Source of the DNA: a virus
Reading direction: 5' to 3' (one strand)
IMG/VR virus record: IMGVR_UViG_3300028610_000998
Location: 1 to 42,834 of that record
Length of the DNA: 42,834 bases
The first letter of the stretch is position 1; each line of letters starts with the position of its first letter. Of this stretch, positions 13,103 to 21,829 are shown piece by piece. The notes beneath the pieces are model-generated. The model ran no database searches. It worked only from the letters and a program-made list of their open reading frames with translations, and was not told where the DNA came from. Made by a program: the position numbers and the translations under genes.

Positions 13103-14808
13103 TCGAAGAGCACCTGAAGCGGAGCGACCATCCGAGCTCGAAGGGCTGCTCGGTCATAGTTGATCCGGATTCGATCGGTAGCGAAGCGAAGCTTCTCGAC
13201 GTACTCGATCCTCGAAATTTCAGCCGGCGTGATCGTGCTCGGCCAGTTCGTGTCGACCGTCAGCTGGTCAACGGTCGGGCTCGTGTTGGACGAGTTAGTG
13301 ATCGTCCGAAGCAACGGGGCCGAGCCGTCAACGAAGTTGACCCGGATGACGTTCTTCGGCTGGCGATGCCGAACGAACTGAGCGTAGCCGACGTTAGTCA
13401 CGTCGAGCAGGTTCGATGCCGAGAGGAGGTCGGCGACAGCGACGAGATCGTCGGACGCGCGGGGGACATAGAACGAAATGAACTGCCCCTTGATCCCGTG
13501 CAGCATCCGACGCATTTCCCAGACCGTCTGCCGACCATCGGCGCGGAGCGTGAAAACATAGCCGCGCTTGTCTCGATCCCATGACGAGTCCTGGAATCGA
13601 AGTCCCGTCTGGCCGTCGATCTTCTCGAGCGCCATACGGAACCCATGCCCAACCTTCCTGCCCCGAACGCTGTTGGGATTGTCGAGCAGCAGCTTGCCGT
13701 TGAACGAGGAGAAGGCCGAGAGATCGCCGATGTCGATGTCGTTGTCGGTCGGCTCGAATCGAATCTTGTCCTCCTGGAGGTTGACAGGCCATCGCGATCC
13801 GCTGATCTGCGACTGAGCGAAGCATGTCGCGAGCGGATAGACGCTCGTCCGTGCAAGGTAGGCGTTGATCGTCGGGCTCGTGAAGGACAGCGTCGTCGCC
13901 GTGATCGCGCTAATCTCGAGGACGTCGAACGTGGACTGGTCGACGATGATCACGGCCAACCCGCCTACGCGGAAGTCGCGGAAGTCGGTAGAGCCGACGA
14001 CGATGGTGGACGCTCCGGCCGACTCGCCGTTCGTGAGCTCGGTGTCGTCGAACCAGACGGGCACGCCGAAGGTGCGGGAATGAAAGTCGAAGAGGAGGTT
14101 CTCGAGCGTCTGCATTTCGACGCCCTCGTCTATCCGGTAGGTGTAATCCCAGGATTGACGCGGAGCTTTCCGAACAGACTCCCGCTGCTCCTCCCCATTC
14201 TTCGACGTATACACGTTCGTCAGAAAGTCGAGCGCCTCGATGTGCTGCTGCTCGGGAACCGCGCCCCATAGGACGATCCGCTGGATCTCAATCGGAACGA
14301 AGATTGTCCCGAGCCCGGAGAAGCCGAAGTCGAGAGTCGCATCGACAAACGGATCGCCGGTCGTCTCCACGTCGACCGTCATCTGCACGCCACTTAGATT
14401 GTCAACGTTCGTCGGCAACGTAGGTTGACCGCCGAGGCTCGTACCGGCGCCAGCACCATTGACGAACGAGGTCCACTCGCGGATTTCACGGCGGAAGGCG
14501 TTGAAGACTTCGATCGGAGTTGACTGCGCTGAAAGGAGATTGCCGAAGTCGAACGACCGCGGGAGAACGTGGAAGGCTTCGAACCAATCGAAGCCGCCCG
14601 AGCTCGCGCCCTCCTCCTGCGCCGGGAACTCGGACACGACGATCGGCCGCTTGTGGTCCAGGTTCGTCGTTAGCGCTCCCGACTCAATCGGAAGGGAGAG
14701 GTCGGGAACGATTTGCCGCGGGAACTCGGGCTCCGGCTTCATCGCAGCCGTGAGGGCGTGGATCGCTTGACCGACTTCGAGGTCTGCTCCTTGGACGAAC
14801 GTCGGCAT
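13099..14808 (-). CDS. minor tail protein, 569 aa
   Basis: A large mixed protein. Recognisable stretches include FEAFHVLPRSFDFGNLLSAQ near the N-terminus, a beta-rich middle (GASTIVVGSTDFRDFRVGGL) and the C-terminus DRIRINYDRAALRARMVAP. It overlaps the BR0599-like gene by 4 bases (ATGA) and lies between the tape measure and the hub, where GTA-like phages carry distal tail and adaptor proteins. I would call it a distal tail/baseplate component; I cannot name the family with certainty. Confidence 0.7.
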   Translation of the reverse strand: MPTFVQGADLEVGQAIHALTAAMKPEPEFPRQIVPDLSLPIESGALTTNLDHKRPIVVSEFPAQEEGASSGGFDWFEAFHVLPRSFDFGNLLSAQSTPIEVFNAFRREIREWTSFVNGAGAGTSLGGQPTLPTNVDNLSGVQMTVDVETTGDPFVDATLDFGFSGLGTIFVPIEIQRIVLWGAVPEQQHIEALDFLTNVYTSKNGEEQRESVRKAPRQSWDYTYRIDEGVEMQTLENLLFDFHSRTFGVPVWFDDTELTNGESAGASTIVVGSTDFRDFRVGGLAVIIVDQSTFDVLEISAITATTLSFTSPTINAYLARTSVYPLATCFAQSQISGSRWPVNLQEDKIRFEPTDNDIDIGDLSAFSSFNGKLLLDNPNSVRGRKVGHGFRMALEKIDGQTGLRFQDSSWDRDKRGYVFTLRADGRQTVWEMRRMLHGIKGQFISFYVPRASDDLVAVADLLSASNLLDVTNVGYAQFVRHRQPKNVIRVNFVDGSAPLLRTITNSSNTSPTVDQLTVDTNWPSTITPAEISRIEYVEKLRFATDRIRINYDRAALRARMVAPLQVLFE

Positions 14809-14811
14809 AGT

Positions 14812-15837
14812 TCACGCCACGAGCCGGTAGGCAATGCCGGAAAACTGCGACCGATTGACGATCAAGGCCTGCGTCCGAATCGACTGAGGGAATAGGTGCC
14901 AAGTGTCCGAGCCGATCGTGATCGTCTCGCCCGGCTCGAAGTTGCGCGTGTTGAAAGCGCGAACGTCGGGAAGGTGGCCGAGGAGTTGACAGCGGACATT
15001 GCTGGGGTCGCGATAGAAGGCTTCGATCGGAACCAAGCCAACGACGCCGGAGCTCGAGTTGCCGACGGCGTTGGCGAATCCTCGAGGCCCCATGCCGGCG
15101 CGGTATCCTCCGTGGATCTGGCGTCGGATATTGCCGGCGGTGTCGTTGAGCATGCTCGCCGACGCAACCTGAGTCGAGACGGCCCAGACCGCCGGAGACT
15201 GGTTTAGCAATCCGCTCGCGATCCGAATGGTACCGGCGCGCAGCCGTTCGCCTGTGCTGCCAAGGCCATCAAGCAAGACCTGCGTGTTCGCATCGGTCGA
15301 AAGCGAGGTCGACCCCTGATCTTGGAAGTGGCCGCAGACGTACTCGCCGCCGACCCAGTTGTCGCCGAACCTCACAAGCTCGCCGAAGAGTAGGTGTCGG
15401 AACATCCCGGTCGTCGCTTCGACGACAACGTGGATGTAATCATGCGTCGCCGTATCGTCGGCGAAGAAATGGAAACTCGGGAAGGGTCCGTTGCCTATCT
15501 GCGAAACGCATCGCTCGGTCAGAAGGTTCGCATTCGTGTGGCCGGTCGTCCCGGTGTTGAAACCGCTCCCGCTGTCGGCCGTATGCGCTCCGGGCGCGGT
15601 TGCGTCGTTGATGAAACCCGTCGCTTGGTGGACGCTCATGTGCTGAGGCGGACCCTCGGCGTCGGTCGGGTACTTGATCGACATCGACAGGCTCCCCTTG
15701 TGGAGCTCGAACCAGCCGTCAGTCGTCTGCGGGTTCGTCGAGTATCCCGTCCAGCCGCCGTGCGTCGTCGTCGCGAACGTGTCCAGCTGCGAGAGCAGAT
15801 CCTCGAGGTCGGTAGCGGTCCCGGTTACATGCGTCAT
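14812..15837 (-). CDS. tail protein, 341 aa
   Basis: The start MTHVTGTATDLEDLLSQLDT is similar to the start of the next upstream gene (MTFNAGTATDYLDMLDQLIE), suggesting a shared N-terminal docking segment. The rest is Gly/Thr rich (TGYSTNPQTTDGWFELHKG, VVVEATTGMFRHLLFGELVR) and beta-like. The gene lies in the distal tail block, four bases on both sides from its neighbours. It is probably a tail tip or fibre-associated structural protein; I cannot identify a catalytic site. Confidence 0.68.
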   Translation of the reverse strand: MTHVTGTATDLEDLLSQLDTFATTTHGGWTGYSTNPQTTDGWFELHKGSLSMSIKYPTDAEGPPQHMSVHQATGFINDATAPGAHTADSGSGFNTGTTGHTNANLLTERCVSQIGNGPFPSFHFFADDTATHDYIHVVVEATTGMFRHLLFGELVRFGDNWVGGEYVCGHFQDQGSTSLSTDANTQVLLDGLGSTGERLRAGTIRIASGLLNQSPAVWAVSTQVASASMLNDTAGNIRRQIHGGYRAGMGPRGFANAVGNSSSGVVGLVPIEAFYRDPSNVRCQLLGHLPDVRAFNTRNFEPGETITIGSDTWHLFPQSIRTQALIVNRSQFSGIAYRLVA

Positions 15838-15841
15838 CGGA

Positions 15842-17455
15842 TCAATCCTCGCGCATCGCCATGAAAGAGAACGGCTGAATGCGTGTGCCGTTCTGAAAGA
15901 TCGAATAGGCGACGTTGCCCTGAGTGAACCGGTCCTCGCTCGTGACCCCCGCGTCGGCTATGTGGAACCACCAGACCCCATCCATTTCCCCGAAGGTCCT
16001 GAAGAAGGCGGTCGCGGAGTCGGCCTGTACGAGCGTGTTGGGGAAGAGCGGAAAGAGGTTGCCTCCGGTGTCTGGCGTCCGATAAATCTCCATCGCCAGG
16101 GTCGTAAGGGTCAGGTCGTCATTGTCGAATCCCAGAGAGTTCGGCAGTGCCCAGATTCGATCATCGACCGTCCCGTGCGTGTTGGACGGACCGAGCGGCC
16201 AGACGTGAGCGCGAGGCGCATCGCTCTCAACGTTGTATGTCGGAGTCGTTGCCGTGTTGCTCGAGATCGCCGCGTTCTTGCAGCCGATCCAAACGCCCTC
16301 TGGTGCCCAAGCAAAGCATGGTCCATTGTTGCGCTCGATGACTTCGGTAAGGCCGCCGAAGATCGAGCCGACGTCGCGCCACCAGACTCGCTTGCGATCA
16401 CTCGTGCCGGCAACGCATGCCGGGAACGGAAACTCGGTCGTGATCCCGAACTGATTGAGCAGGCCGAAGTAGCACGAGGCGTAGTACGTCGTCGACGCCG
16501 CCTCGATCTTGAAGACGCAATAGACGCGACGACCGGTTGCCGAAATCCACCACTCGATATTGAAAGCGTCGGAGTCCTTGAGCGGAACGAAGGCGCCGTC
16601 GCCCGTCGTCGAGGTCGTGATGGCGCCATCGTCTGCGGTACTGAAACCGTCAGAGACGTTCGGCTGTAGGTGCAGGTTCGTACTCGACTGCCAGGCCGTC
16701 ATCCCGAACAGGGCCCAGTTGAAGACCGTATTGATCGAGGTCTCGTCGGTCTCGCTCGAGTAGGTCTTGATGCCGACGACGGGATCGAGCGATGCGCCAG
16801 CGTCGCCCTGCAGGACGACGATCGTATCGCCGGCAACGTCGGCCCAGGTCACGTTGAGTGTGCACCCAGTCCCGCCGGTCGGCGAAACAGTCGTAAGAAC
16901 GGCGTTCGTCGGAAAAACTTCGTAGTCGCCGGCGGCGAGGAGCGCAACCGAGTCGACTGTTCCGCCCGTGACCGTCGCCGTAAAAGTCGCCGCGCTCCCG
17001 CCGGGAGCGAGCACGCCGCCGACTACAGTGAGCACGTCGGTCGAACCGTTCGTGTAGCCTGACCCGGCAGCGCCAACAGTCGCAGACACGGCCTCGCTCT
17101 CGCGCGCGTTCTGTGTCCAGCCGGTCGCAGCGAAAGTGATGTCGAAGGTAGCGCCCGAGCCGCCGCCACCCGTCGTGGCATTGGCCGTCAGGTTCGTCGG
17201 GTCAACCGTGTAAACGCCGCCGCGATAGATCCGAGCGTCGGTGATCACGCCAGCGGAGACGGCAGTCACTTCAATCTGGGCGACCTCGGTGCTCGTCGCT
17301 CCGGTCTCGTCGAGCCCCAGGATGTCGCCCACGAGATACGTCGCGGATCCGCCTGAGACGAGAACGATCGTGTCGAGGTGCCGGCCGGTGATTACCTCGA
17401 TCAGCTGATCGAGCATGTCCAGGTAGTCCGTCGCTGTGCCCGCGTTGAAGGTCAT
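15842..17455 (-). CDS. tail protein with two internal repeats, 537 aa
   Basis: The N-terminus shares GTATD-x2-D-x-L-x-Q-L with the gene downstream. Residues about 37-110 and 131-204 are two copies of a Gly/Thr-rich module ending in PTNLTANATTGGGGSGATF and PTNAVLTTVSPTGGTGCTL. The same module is inserted in the hub protein (GTYTTQSTNPAATTVAPSGG...). The C-terminal half is rich in Trp and looks like a lectin- or fibre-like beta domain (FNIEWWISATGRRVYCVFKI). It overlaps the tape measure gene by four bases. A distal tail protein or fibre is likely. Confidence 0.7.
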   Translation of the reverse strand: MTFNAGTATDYLDMLDQLIEVITGRHLDTIVLVSGGSATYLVGDILGLDETGATSTEVAQIEVTAVSAGVITDARIYRGGVYTVDPTNLTANATTGGGGSGATFDITFAATGWTQNARESEAVSATVGAAGSGYTNGSTDVLTVVGGVLAPGGSAATFTATVTGGTVDSVALLAAGDYEVFPTNAVLTTVSPTGGTGCTLNVTWADVAGDTIVVLQGDAGASLDPVVGIKTYSSETDETSINTVFNWALFGMTAWQSSTNLHLQPNVSDGFSTADDGAITTSTTGDGAFVPLKDSDAFNIEWWISATGRRVYCVFKIEAASTTYYASCYFGLLNQFGITTEFPFPACVAGTSDRKRVWWRDVGSIFGGLTEVIERNNGPCFAWAPEGVWIGCKNAAISSNTATTPTYNVESDAPRAHVWPLGPSNTHGTVDDRIWALPNSLGFDNDDLTLTTLAMEIYRTPDTGGNLFPLFPNTLVQADSATAFFRTFGEMDGVWWFHIADAGVTSEDRFTQGNVAYSIFQNGTRIQPFSFMAMRED

Positions 17456-20400
17456 GCCGTGATCCCCTGGAAGGTCCTTCGGTTTTTTCTAACGACGTTC
17501 ATAACCGCCTGCTCGCCATCTGGCGATTCAATACCACTCGGGATCTCGCTCGGATCGCTCACGTTTGTGATGTTCACCGGTGGGGTCGTGACGTTGACGA
17601 TCGGAGCCGCCGCTGCTGCGCCTCGCATGATTGCCGCCGTCTCGCCGGCGGGAGTGAAGTCGCCGCCACCGGCGGGAGTGCGAATGAGCTCAGGACCGTC
17701 TTCGCCGACGATAACGTCGCTGTTCCCAGGAACTCGACCGCCGCCTTGCGCGGTAAAGAAGCTGCCAATCGCACCGGCCGCGCCGCCCCCTCCCCCTCCA
17801 CCGAACGCGGCGAGGAGCGCCTGCTTTACAAGGAGCCGAGCAATGTCGTCGAGTAGGCCGTCGACGAACGCAGAGAAGTCTGCCTCGCCGGTCCTGACGA
17901 ACGAGACGAGCGCATCCTCGGCAGCAGAGAAGCCATTCTCGACGAGGTTTTGCGCAGCGCCCTGGACGTCGGTGATCTCGTCGACCGAGTTGCGAAGCCC
18001 GATCTGAAAACCGGAGAGAGCCGTGTTCGTGGTCTCACTCGCGACGCCCATGCGCTCGAGCTCGCGGTTGTACTCCTGCGCTGAAATCTTGTTCGCCTGC
18101 AGGAGCGCATCAAGGGCGAGGAGCCTCGCAGCGAGCGCGTCTTGCGGTTCCTGGATGTCGGCGAGGATTTCGGCCTGGAGCGCTTGCTCTTCGGTAACCG
18201 GCACGAGCGCGGCCGCGACCTCTTCGAGCGCCAAAGCATAGGCGCCAGTAGCGTCGCCGGTCGCGAGGATCAAGGCCTGAAGATCCTCCTGGCGCTGCAT
18301 GAGAGCCGCGGTCGGGCCCTCGATCTCTTGGATCAGGGCCTGCTGACGCGCGTACTCGGGATTCAGAAGCCGGATCGCCTCGGCGGTCTTCTCGAAAGCC
18401 AGGGCCGCCGCTTCCTCGGTGATCGCGCCCTCTTTTCCGAGCGCAATAGTCTCCTCCTGGCGAGCCTGAAGCGCGGCAAGCGGACCCTCGGCCTCGGCAA
18501 TGATGCTCGCCCGGAGAGCCTCGATCCGCGCGAGCTCTTTGGTTGCCTCAACCTGTTCGAGGATCCTGGACGCGATGTCCTGACCACCGCCGGCGTCGGC
18601 CGCGGACAGATCGAGACCTTCGGCGGTCTGCGCGAGGCCCAGGAGCGCCACGCTGAGCTCCTCGGTCGTGATCCTCCCCTCCTCCTCTAGGACCGTCAGC
18701 GCGGCCACCTGAGCGTTGAAGGCTTCCTGAGGCCCTCGGATGCTCTCGAAGGCCGCGGCCTGGTCCTGGAGCAGCTGGTTCCGCCTGAGGGCCGCCTCGA
18801 GCTCCCCCCGCTGGCCCTCGTCAACGTCGACGCCGGCTTGCTTCTCGAGCTCGGTGACCTCCTGAATCAAGGCCGCCTGGATCTGACGCTCGCGAGAGTT
18901 CTCCTGCAGGAGGTCGTTCTCCTGCTCGATGCTCGAAATGACGCCGCCGACCGCGGTCGCGAGCAGATCGAGCGCGAGGGTCTGGGCCTGCGCCTCCTCG
19001 GTCGTCTTCGCCGTTCCGTCGGCGAGGAAACCCTGCTGGAACCGCAAGGTCTCAAGCTGCTGTTCGTAGCGCTGCGCAGCCTGGAGAGCGACGGGATTCG
19101 CGAACCCCTTGCTCGCGACATCCTTGTCGATCTGATCGTTCACGGCGGCCAGGTTCTCCTGAACGCGAACGATGTCTGCGCCGACCTTCCCGAACTCGGT
19201 CAGGGCGAACTTGTCGCCGGCTTCCTGGACGCGAAGGGCCTGTTCCGCAAGCTCATCGAATTCGTCGACGAGGAGTTTCGTGCCGGCAATCGCGATCGCG
19301 CCAGCGGCGATCAAACCGGCGAACGGATTGATCGCCGCCAGGGCCCTCGCCCGGATCGTCGTCGCGGCCGTAGCCGTAGCGAGCTTGCCCTGTGCGATGG
19401 TGAGGGCCTCAGTCGCAACCGTGTTCGCCGCGGTCGCAGCTGCCAGCTGCGTCTCGACAGCGGCCTGGATGAATAGGGTCTGGGTCGATCCAGCAACGAC
19501 AATAGCCTTCGCTGTCTCGGCCTTGATCGCAGCAATGTTCGCGGTCGTCTTGGCAACAAGCGCCGCAGCCGACTCGACTTCGGCGACGGCCTGCAGCTGC
19601 GTTGCTGCAGCCGATCCGAGGATGACCGCCGTACCGCTCGCGACCGCGATTCGGAGCTTGACGAAAGCGACAGTTGACGCAACGACGCTCGAGGCCAAGG
19701 GCGCAAGCTTCACGGCAGCAAAAACAGTTCCGAACCCCAGCGTCGCCGCGGTCACGAGGTCGATATTGTTCGCGAGCCCGCGCAGGCCAACTGTCGTGAT
19801 GTCGAAGAACCCTCGAAGAGCTCCGGTCGCGCCCGCCTCACCAACGCCAAGAACGAGACCCTCGAGCGCCGACTTCGTCGCGAGGATCGCCCCGTTCAGG
19901 TTGTCGTCCATCGTCGCAGCGATCCGCGACGCGGTTCCGTCGGCCTCGTTCAGCGACTCGGTAAACCGGATGACGTCCGGGATCGAGTTGCTCAGAACCT
20001 CGAAAGCCGGGCCGCCTCGATCGCCGAAGATCTCGAGACCGAGGCCGGTGTCGACGCCAGCTTCGGCGAGCGCCTGCAGGGCAGCCGTCAGACCGACGGA
20101 CGAGATCCGGAAGTCCTTGGTCTCGAGCCCGAGATCACCAAGCTGTCTCTTCGTCTTCGCGCTCGGGCTCTCGAGCTCGGAGATCACTCGCCGGAGGCCG
20201 GTGCCGGCAAGGGTCGCCTGCAGGCCGGCGTTCGAGAGGGCGGCGATCGCAGCCGCTGTCTCTTCGATCTCAACGCCAACGCCGGCGGCGATGGGCGCGA
20301 CCAGCTTGAGGCCATCGCCTAGCTGCCGGACAGTCGTGTTCGAGCTATTCGCCGCCAGGGCGAGGACGTCGACGACCCGACCCGCCTGATCAGTCTCGAG

Positions 20401-20856
20401 ACGGAAGGCCGTCAGAGCGTTCGATGCGATGTCGGCCGCCTCGCCGAGGCCGAGCGCTCCGGCCTGCGCGAGCTCGAGCGTCGACTCGACCGTCTCGAAG
20501 ACCTCGTCCGCCTCGAAGCCGGCGCGCGCGAGGAACGTCATGCCCTCGGCAGCCTGCGTCGCGGTGAACCTGGTATTCGTGCCGAGCTCGATCGCCTTCG
20601 CCTGAAGATCGTCGAACTCCTGGCCGGTCGTCTGCGCGATGGCAGCGACCGTGCTCATTTCCTGCGAGAAGTTGGCGAGCAGGCGGGTGCCGGCTGTGAT
20701 ACCGGCACCCACCGTGAGAATGCCAAGCGCTCCGGTGAGCGCGCGCTTGAGGCGCGTTGCCGATCCCTCCATCCGTTCAAGCTCGCCACGAACCTTCCGC
20801 GCGCCGGGAACGGCACGCCTCGGATCAACGACGACTTCGATGACGAACTGGGTCAT
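17452..20856 (-). CDS. tail tape measure protein, 1134 aa
   Basis: The longest gene of the window. Residues 1-330 carry a TP901-like tape measure core (FSQEMSTVAAIAQTTGQEFD, TRFTATQAAEGMTFLARAGF, NSSNTTVRQLGDGLKLVAP). About 340-560 are hydrophobic, Ala rich and membrane-like. About 705-950 carry four repeats around G-P-x-x-A-L-x-x-R (GPQEAF, GPLAAL, GPTAAL, EPQDAL) joined by helices. The C-terminus is Gly rich (GGGGGGGAAGAIGSF) and ends GEDGPELIRTP-like, as in many tape measures. The protein sets tail length; at about 0.15 nm per residue the tail would be near 170 nm. It follows the frameshifted chaperone by 9 bases. Confidence 0.93.
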   Translation of the reverse strand: MTQFVIEVVVDPRRAVPGARKVRGELERMEGSATRLKRALTGALGILTVGAGITAGTRLLANFSQEMSTVAAIAQTTGQEFDDLQAKAIELGTNTRFTATQAAEGMTFLARAGFEADEVFETVESTLELAQAGALGLGEAADIASNALTAFRLETDQAGRVVDVLALAANSSNTTVRQLGDGLKLVAPIAAGVGVEIEETAAAIAALSNAGLQATLAGTGLRRVISELESPSAKTKRQLGDLGLETKDFRISSVGLTAALQALAEAGVDTGLGLEIFGDRGGPAFEVLSNSIPDVIRFTESLNEADGTASRIAATMDDNLNGAILATKSALEGLVLGVGEAGATGALRGFFDITTVGLRGLANNIDLVTAATLGFGTVFAAVKLAPLASSVVASTVAFVKLRIAVASGTAVILGSAAATQLQAVAEVESAAALVAKTTANIAAIKAETAKAIVVAGSTQTLFIQAAVETQLAAATAANTVATEALTIAQGKLATATAATTIRARALAAINPFAGLIAAGAIAIAGTKLLVDEFDELAEQALRVQEAGDKFALTEFGKVGADIVRVQENLAAVNDQIDKDVASKGFANPVALQAAQRYEQQLETLRFQQGFLADGTAKTTEEAQAQTLALDLLATAVGGVISSIEQENDLLQENSRERQIQAALIQEVTELEKQAGVDVDEGQRGELEAALRRNQLLQDQAAAFESIRGPQEAFNAQVAALTVLEEEGRITTEELSVALLGLAQTAEGLDLSAADAGGGQDIASRILEQVEATKELARIEALRASIIAEAEGPLAALQARQEETIALGKEGAITEEAAALAFEKTAEAIRLLNPEYARQQALIQEIEGPTAALMQRQEDLQALILATGDATGAYALALEEVAAALVPVTEEQALQAEILADIQEPQDALAARLLALDALLQANKISAQEYNRELERMGVASETTNTALSGFQIGLRNSVDEITDVQGAAQNLVENGFSAAEDALVSFVRTGEADFSAFVDGLLDDIARLLVKQALLAAFGGGGGGGAAGAIGSFFTAQGGGRVPGNSDVIVGEDGPELIRTPAGGGDFTPAGETAAIMRGAAAAAPIVNVTTPPVNITNVSDPSEIPSGIESPDGEQAVMNVVRKNRRTFQGITA

Positions 20857-20865
20857 AGGATCAGG

Positions 20866-21264
20866 TCAGCGGTTGTAGGTTTGGCGAGAGGTCCTCCGGC
20901 CACCCTTGCCCTTCTTGCTGTGCTGTCGCACGTATCGGTCGTGCTCGTTCTTCTGCCAGCCGAGAAATCCTCCGTCCATCGTCGAAATGATCTGCCAGAA
21001 GATCGAGAGCGTGTCCGGGTCGAAGCCGTACTCCTCCCGGCCGTAGGCCATGACCTTCGACCTGGGAATGCGACCGAGCGTGCCGCCACCTGACGCCCTC
21101 TCGGAATCGAGCTCCCAGAACGAATCCAGGTACATCCTCTCGCCAGCGAGGAGCTCTGGGCAATCGAGAAACCACTCTGGATCGGGGCGACCCTTTGCGC
21201 GACCGGACTCGATCGAGAACTGATCTCGCCGGAAGCGGAGCTCCCAAAGCAGCCGCCGTTTCAG
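20866..21264 (-). CDS. tail assembly chaperone, -1 frame extension (T part)
   Basis: The frame has no good start of its own. It is entered by a -1 shift at GGGAAAC (21264-21270), next to the stop of the G-like gene. After the shift it encodes LKRRLLWELRFRRDQFSIES and 112 more residues, with the EERMYLDSFWELDSERASGG-like and YGREEYGFDPDTLSIFW stretches typical of the second tail chaperone upstream of tape measures. The G-T fusion would have about 291 residues (159 + 132). It ends 9 bases before the tape measure start, in keeping with lambda-like G/GT chaperones that load the tape measure. Confidence 0.83.
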   Translation of the reverse strand: MKRRLLWELRFRRDQFSIESGRAKGRPDPEWFLDCPELLAGERMYLDSFWELDSERASGGGTLGRIPRSKVMAYGREEYGFDPDTLSIFWQIISTMDGGFLGWQKNEHDRYVRQHSKKGKGGRRTSRQTYNR

Positions 21265-21740
21265 TTTCCCGCTTGCTCTGCAACCTCGACCTCGGTCGGC
21301 ATGGCGTCGGGTAGGAAGTTGCGAGGTCGGGCACAGAAGACGGAGAGCTCGTGCACGATCCAATCGGGGAGCGCGTCGAGGAACTCGGCGCAAGCCGAGA
21401 CCGAGAACTTCACGGCCTTCCCGTCCTCGTCGGCGATGCCCTCCCAGCCCTTGATGATGTGTTGCGGGAAGAGCTCGCGGTCGATCTTCAGGTTCTCCTT
21501 TATTGCGACCTGAATGTCTACGGCCGTCGGCTTCGGACCGATCCGTATCGCCGGGCCCTTCTTCGCGTTGATCTGCATGACCGCAGCGGTGTAGTTGCGA
21601 TTCGAGCGACCGGCGTGAACGATGTCGAGAACGGCGGGGACCTCCTCGCCCTTCTTGTTGCGAGCCCCAGCAATAGGCAGCGCGTATCGAACGCGACGCC
21701 CCTCCGGGTTGTATTCCTTCAGGTGTCCAAACTTGCTCAT
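21261..21740 (-). CDS. tail assembly chaperone (G-like), 159 aa
   Basis: A 159-residue protein (MSKFGHLKEYNPEGRRVRYA) found between the tail tube and the tape measure, where tail chaperones of the lambda gpG type are always encoded. Its last codons, GCG GGA AAC TGA, contain the slippery heptamer GGGAAAC directly before the stop, so part of the ribosomes should shift -1 and make the longer GT form. The middle reads KIDRELFPQHIIKGWEGIAD, a helix with a Trp, common in this family. GACAAGAAGCC lies before the ATG as a usable Shine-Dalgarno. Confidence 0.85.
   Translation of the reverse strand: MSKFGHLKEYNPEGRRVRYALPIAGARNKKGEEVPAVLDIVHAGRSNRNYTAAVMQINAKKGPAIRIGPKPTAVDIQVAIKENLKIDRELFPQHIIKGWEGIADEDGKAVKFSVSACAEFLDALPDWIVHELSVFCARPRNFLPDAMPTEVEVAEQAGN
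21264..21270 (-). other. -1 ribosomal slippery site GGGAAAC
   Basis: On the minus strand the 0-frame codons are G GGA AAC followed at once by TGA (21261-21263). Moving back one base gives GGG AAA C, so both tRNAs re-pair. This is the canonical X-XXY-YYZ type of heptamer, the same pattern as lambda's GGGAAAG in the G/GT gene pair. The new frame stays open to 20866. Confidence 0.86.
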
Positions 21741-21787
21741 GGCTTCTTGTCTCGGGCAGGTTGTCGTCGTCGCCTGGATGAGAATCA

Positions 21788-21822
21788 GACGGGAGACCTC
21801 AGGCGACTAGAGGTCTCCCGTC
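21788..21822 (-). terminator. 13-bp perfect hairpin after the tail tube gene
   Basis: GACGGGAGACCTC and GAGGTCTCCCGTC pair perfectly around a 9-base loop, 8 bases after the tail tube stop. On the minus strand it is followed by TGATTCTCATCC, only weakly U rich. It could be a leaky terminator or an mRNA 3' stabiliser that sets high tube expression relative to the chaperone gene behind it. Confidence 0.65.
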
Positions 21823-21829
21823 CGTTCGA

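Noticed and set aside
15674-16669. Plus-strand open frame (331 codons) in the tail region
   Set aside because: Runs antisense across two tail genes that are coherent on the minus strand.
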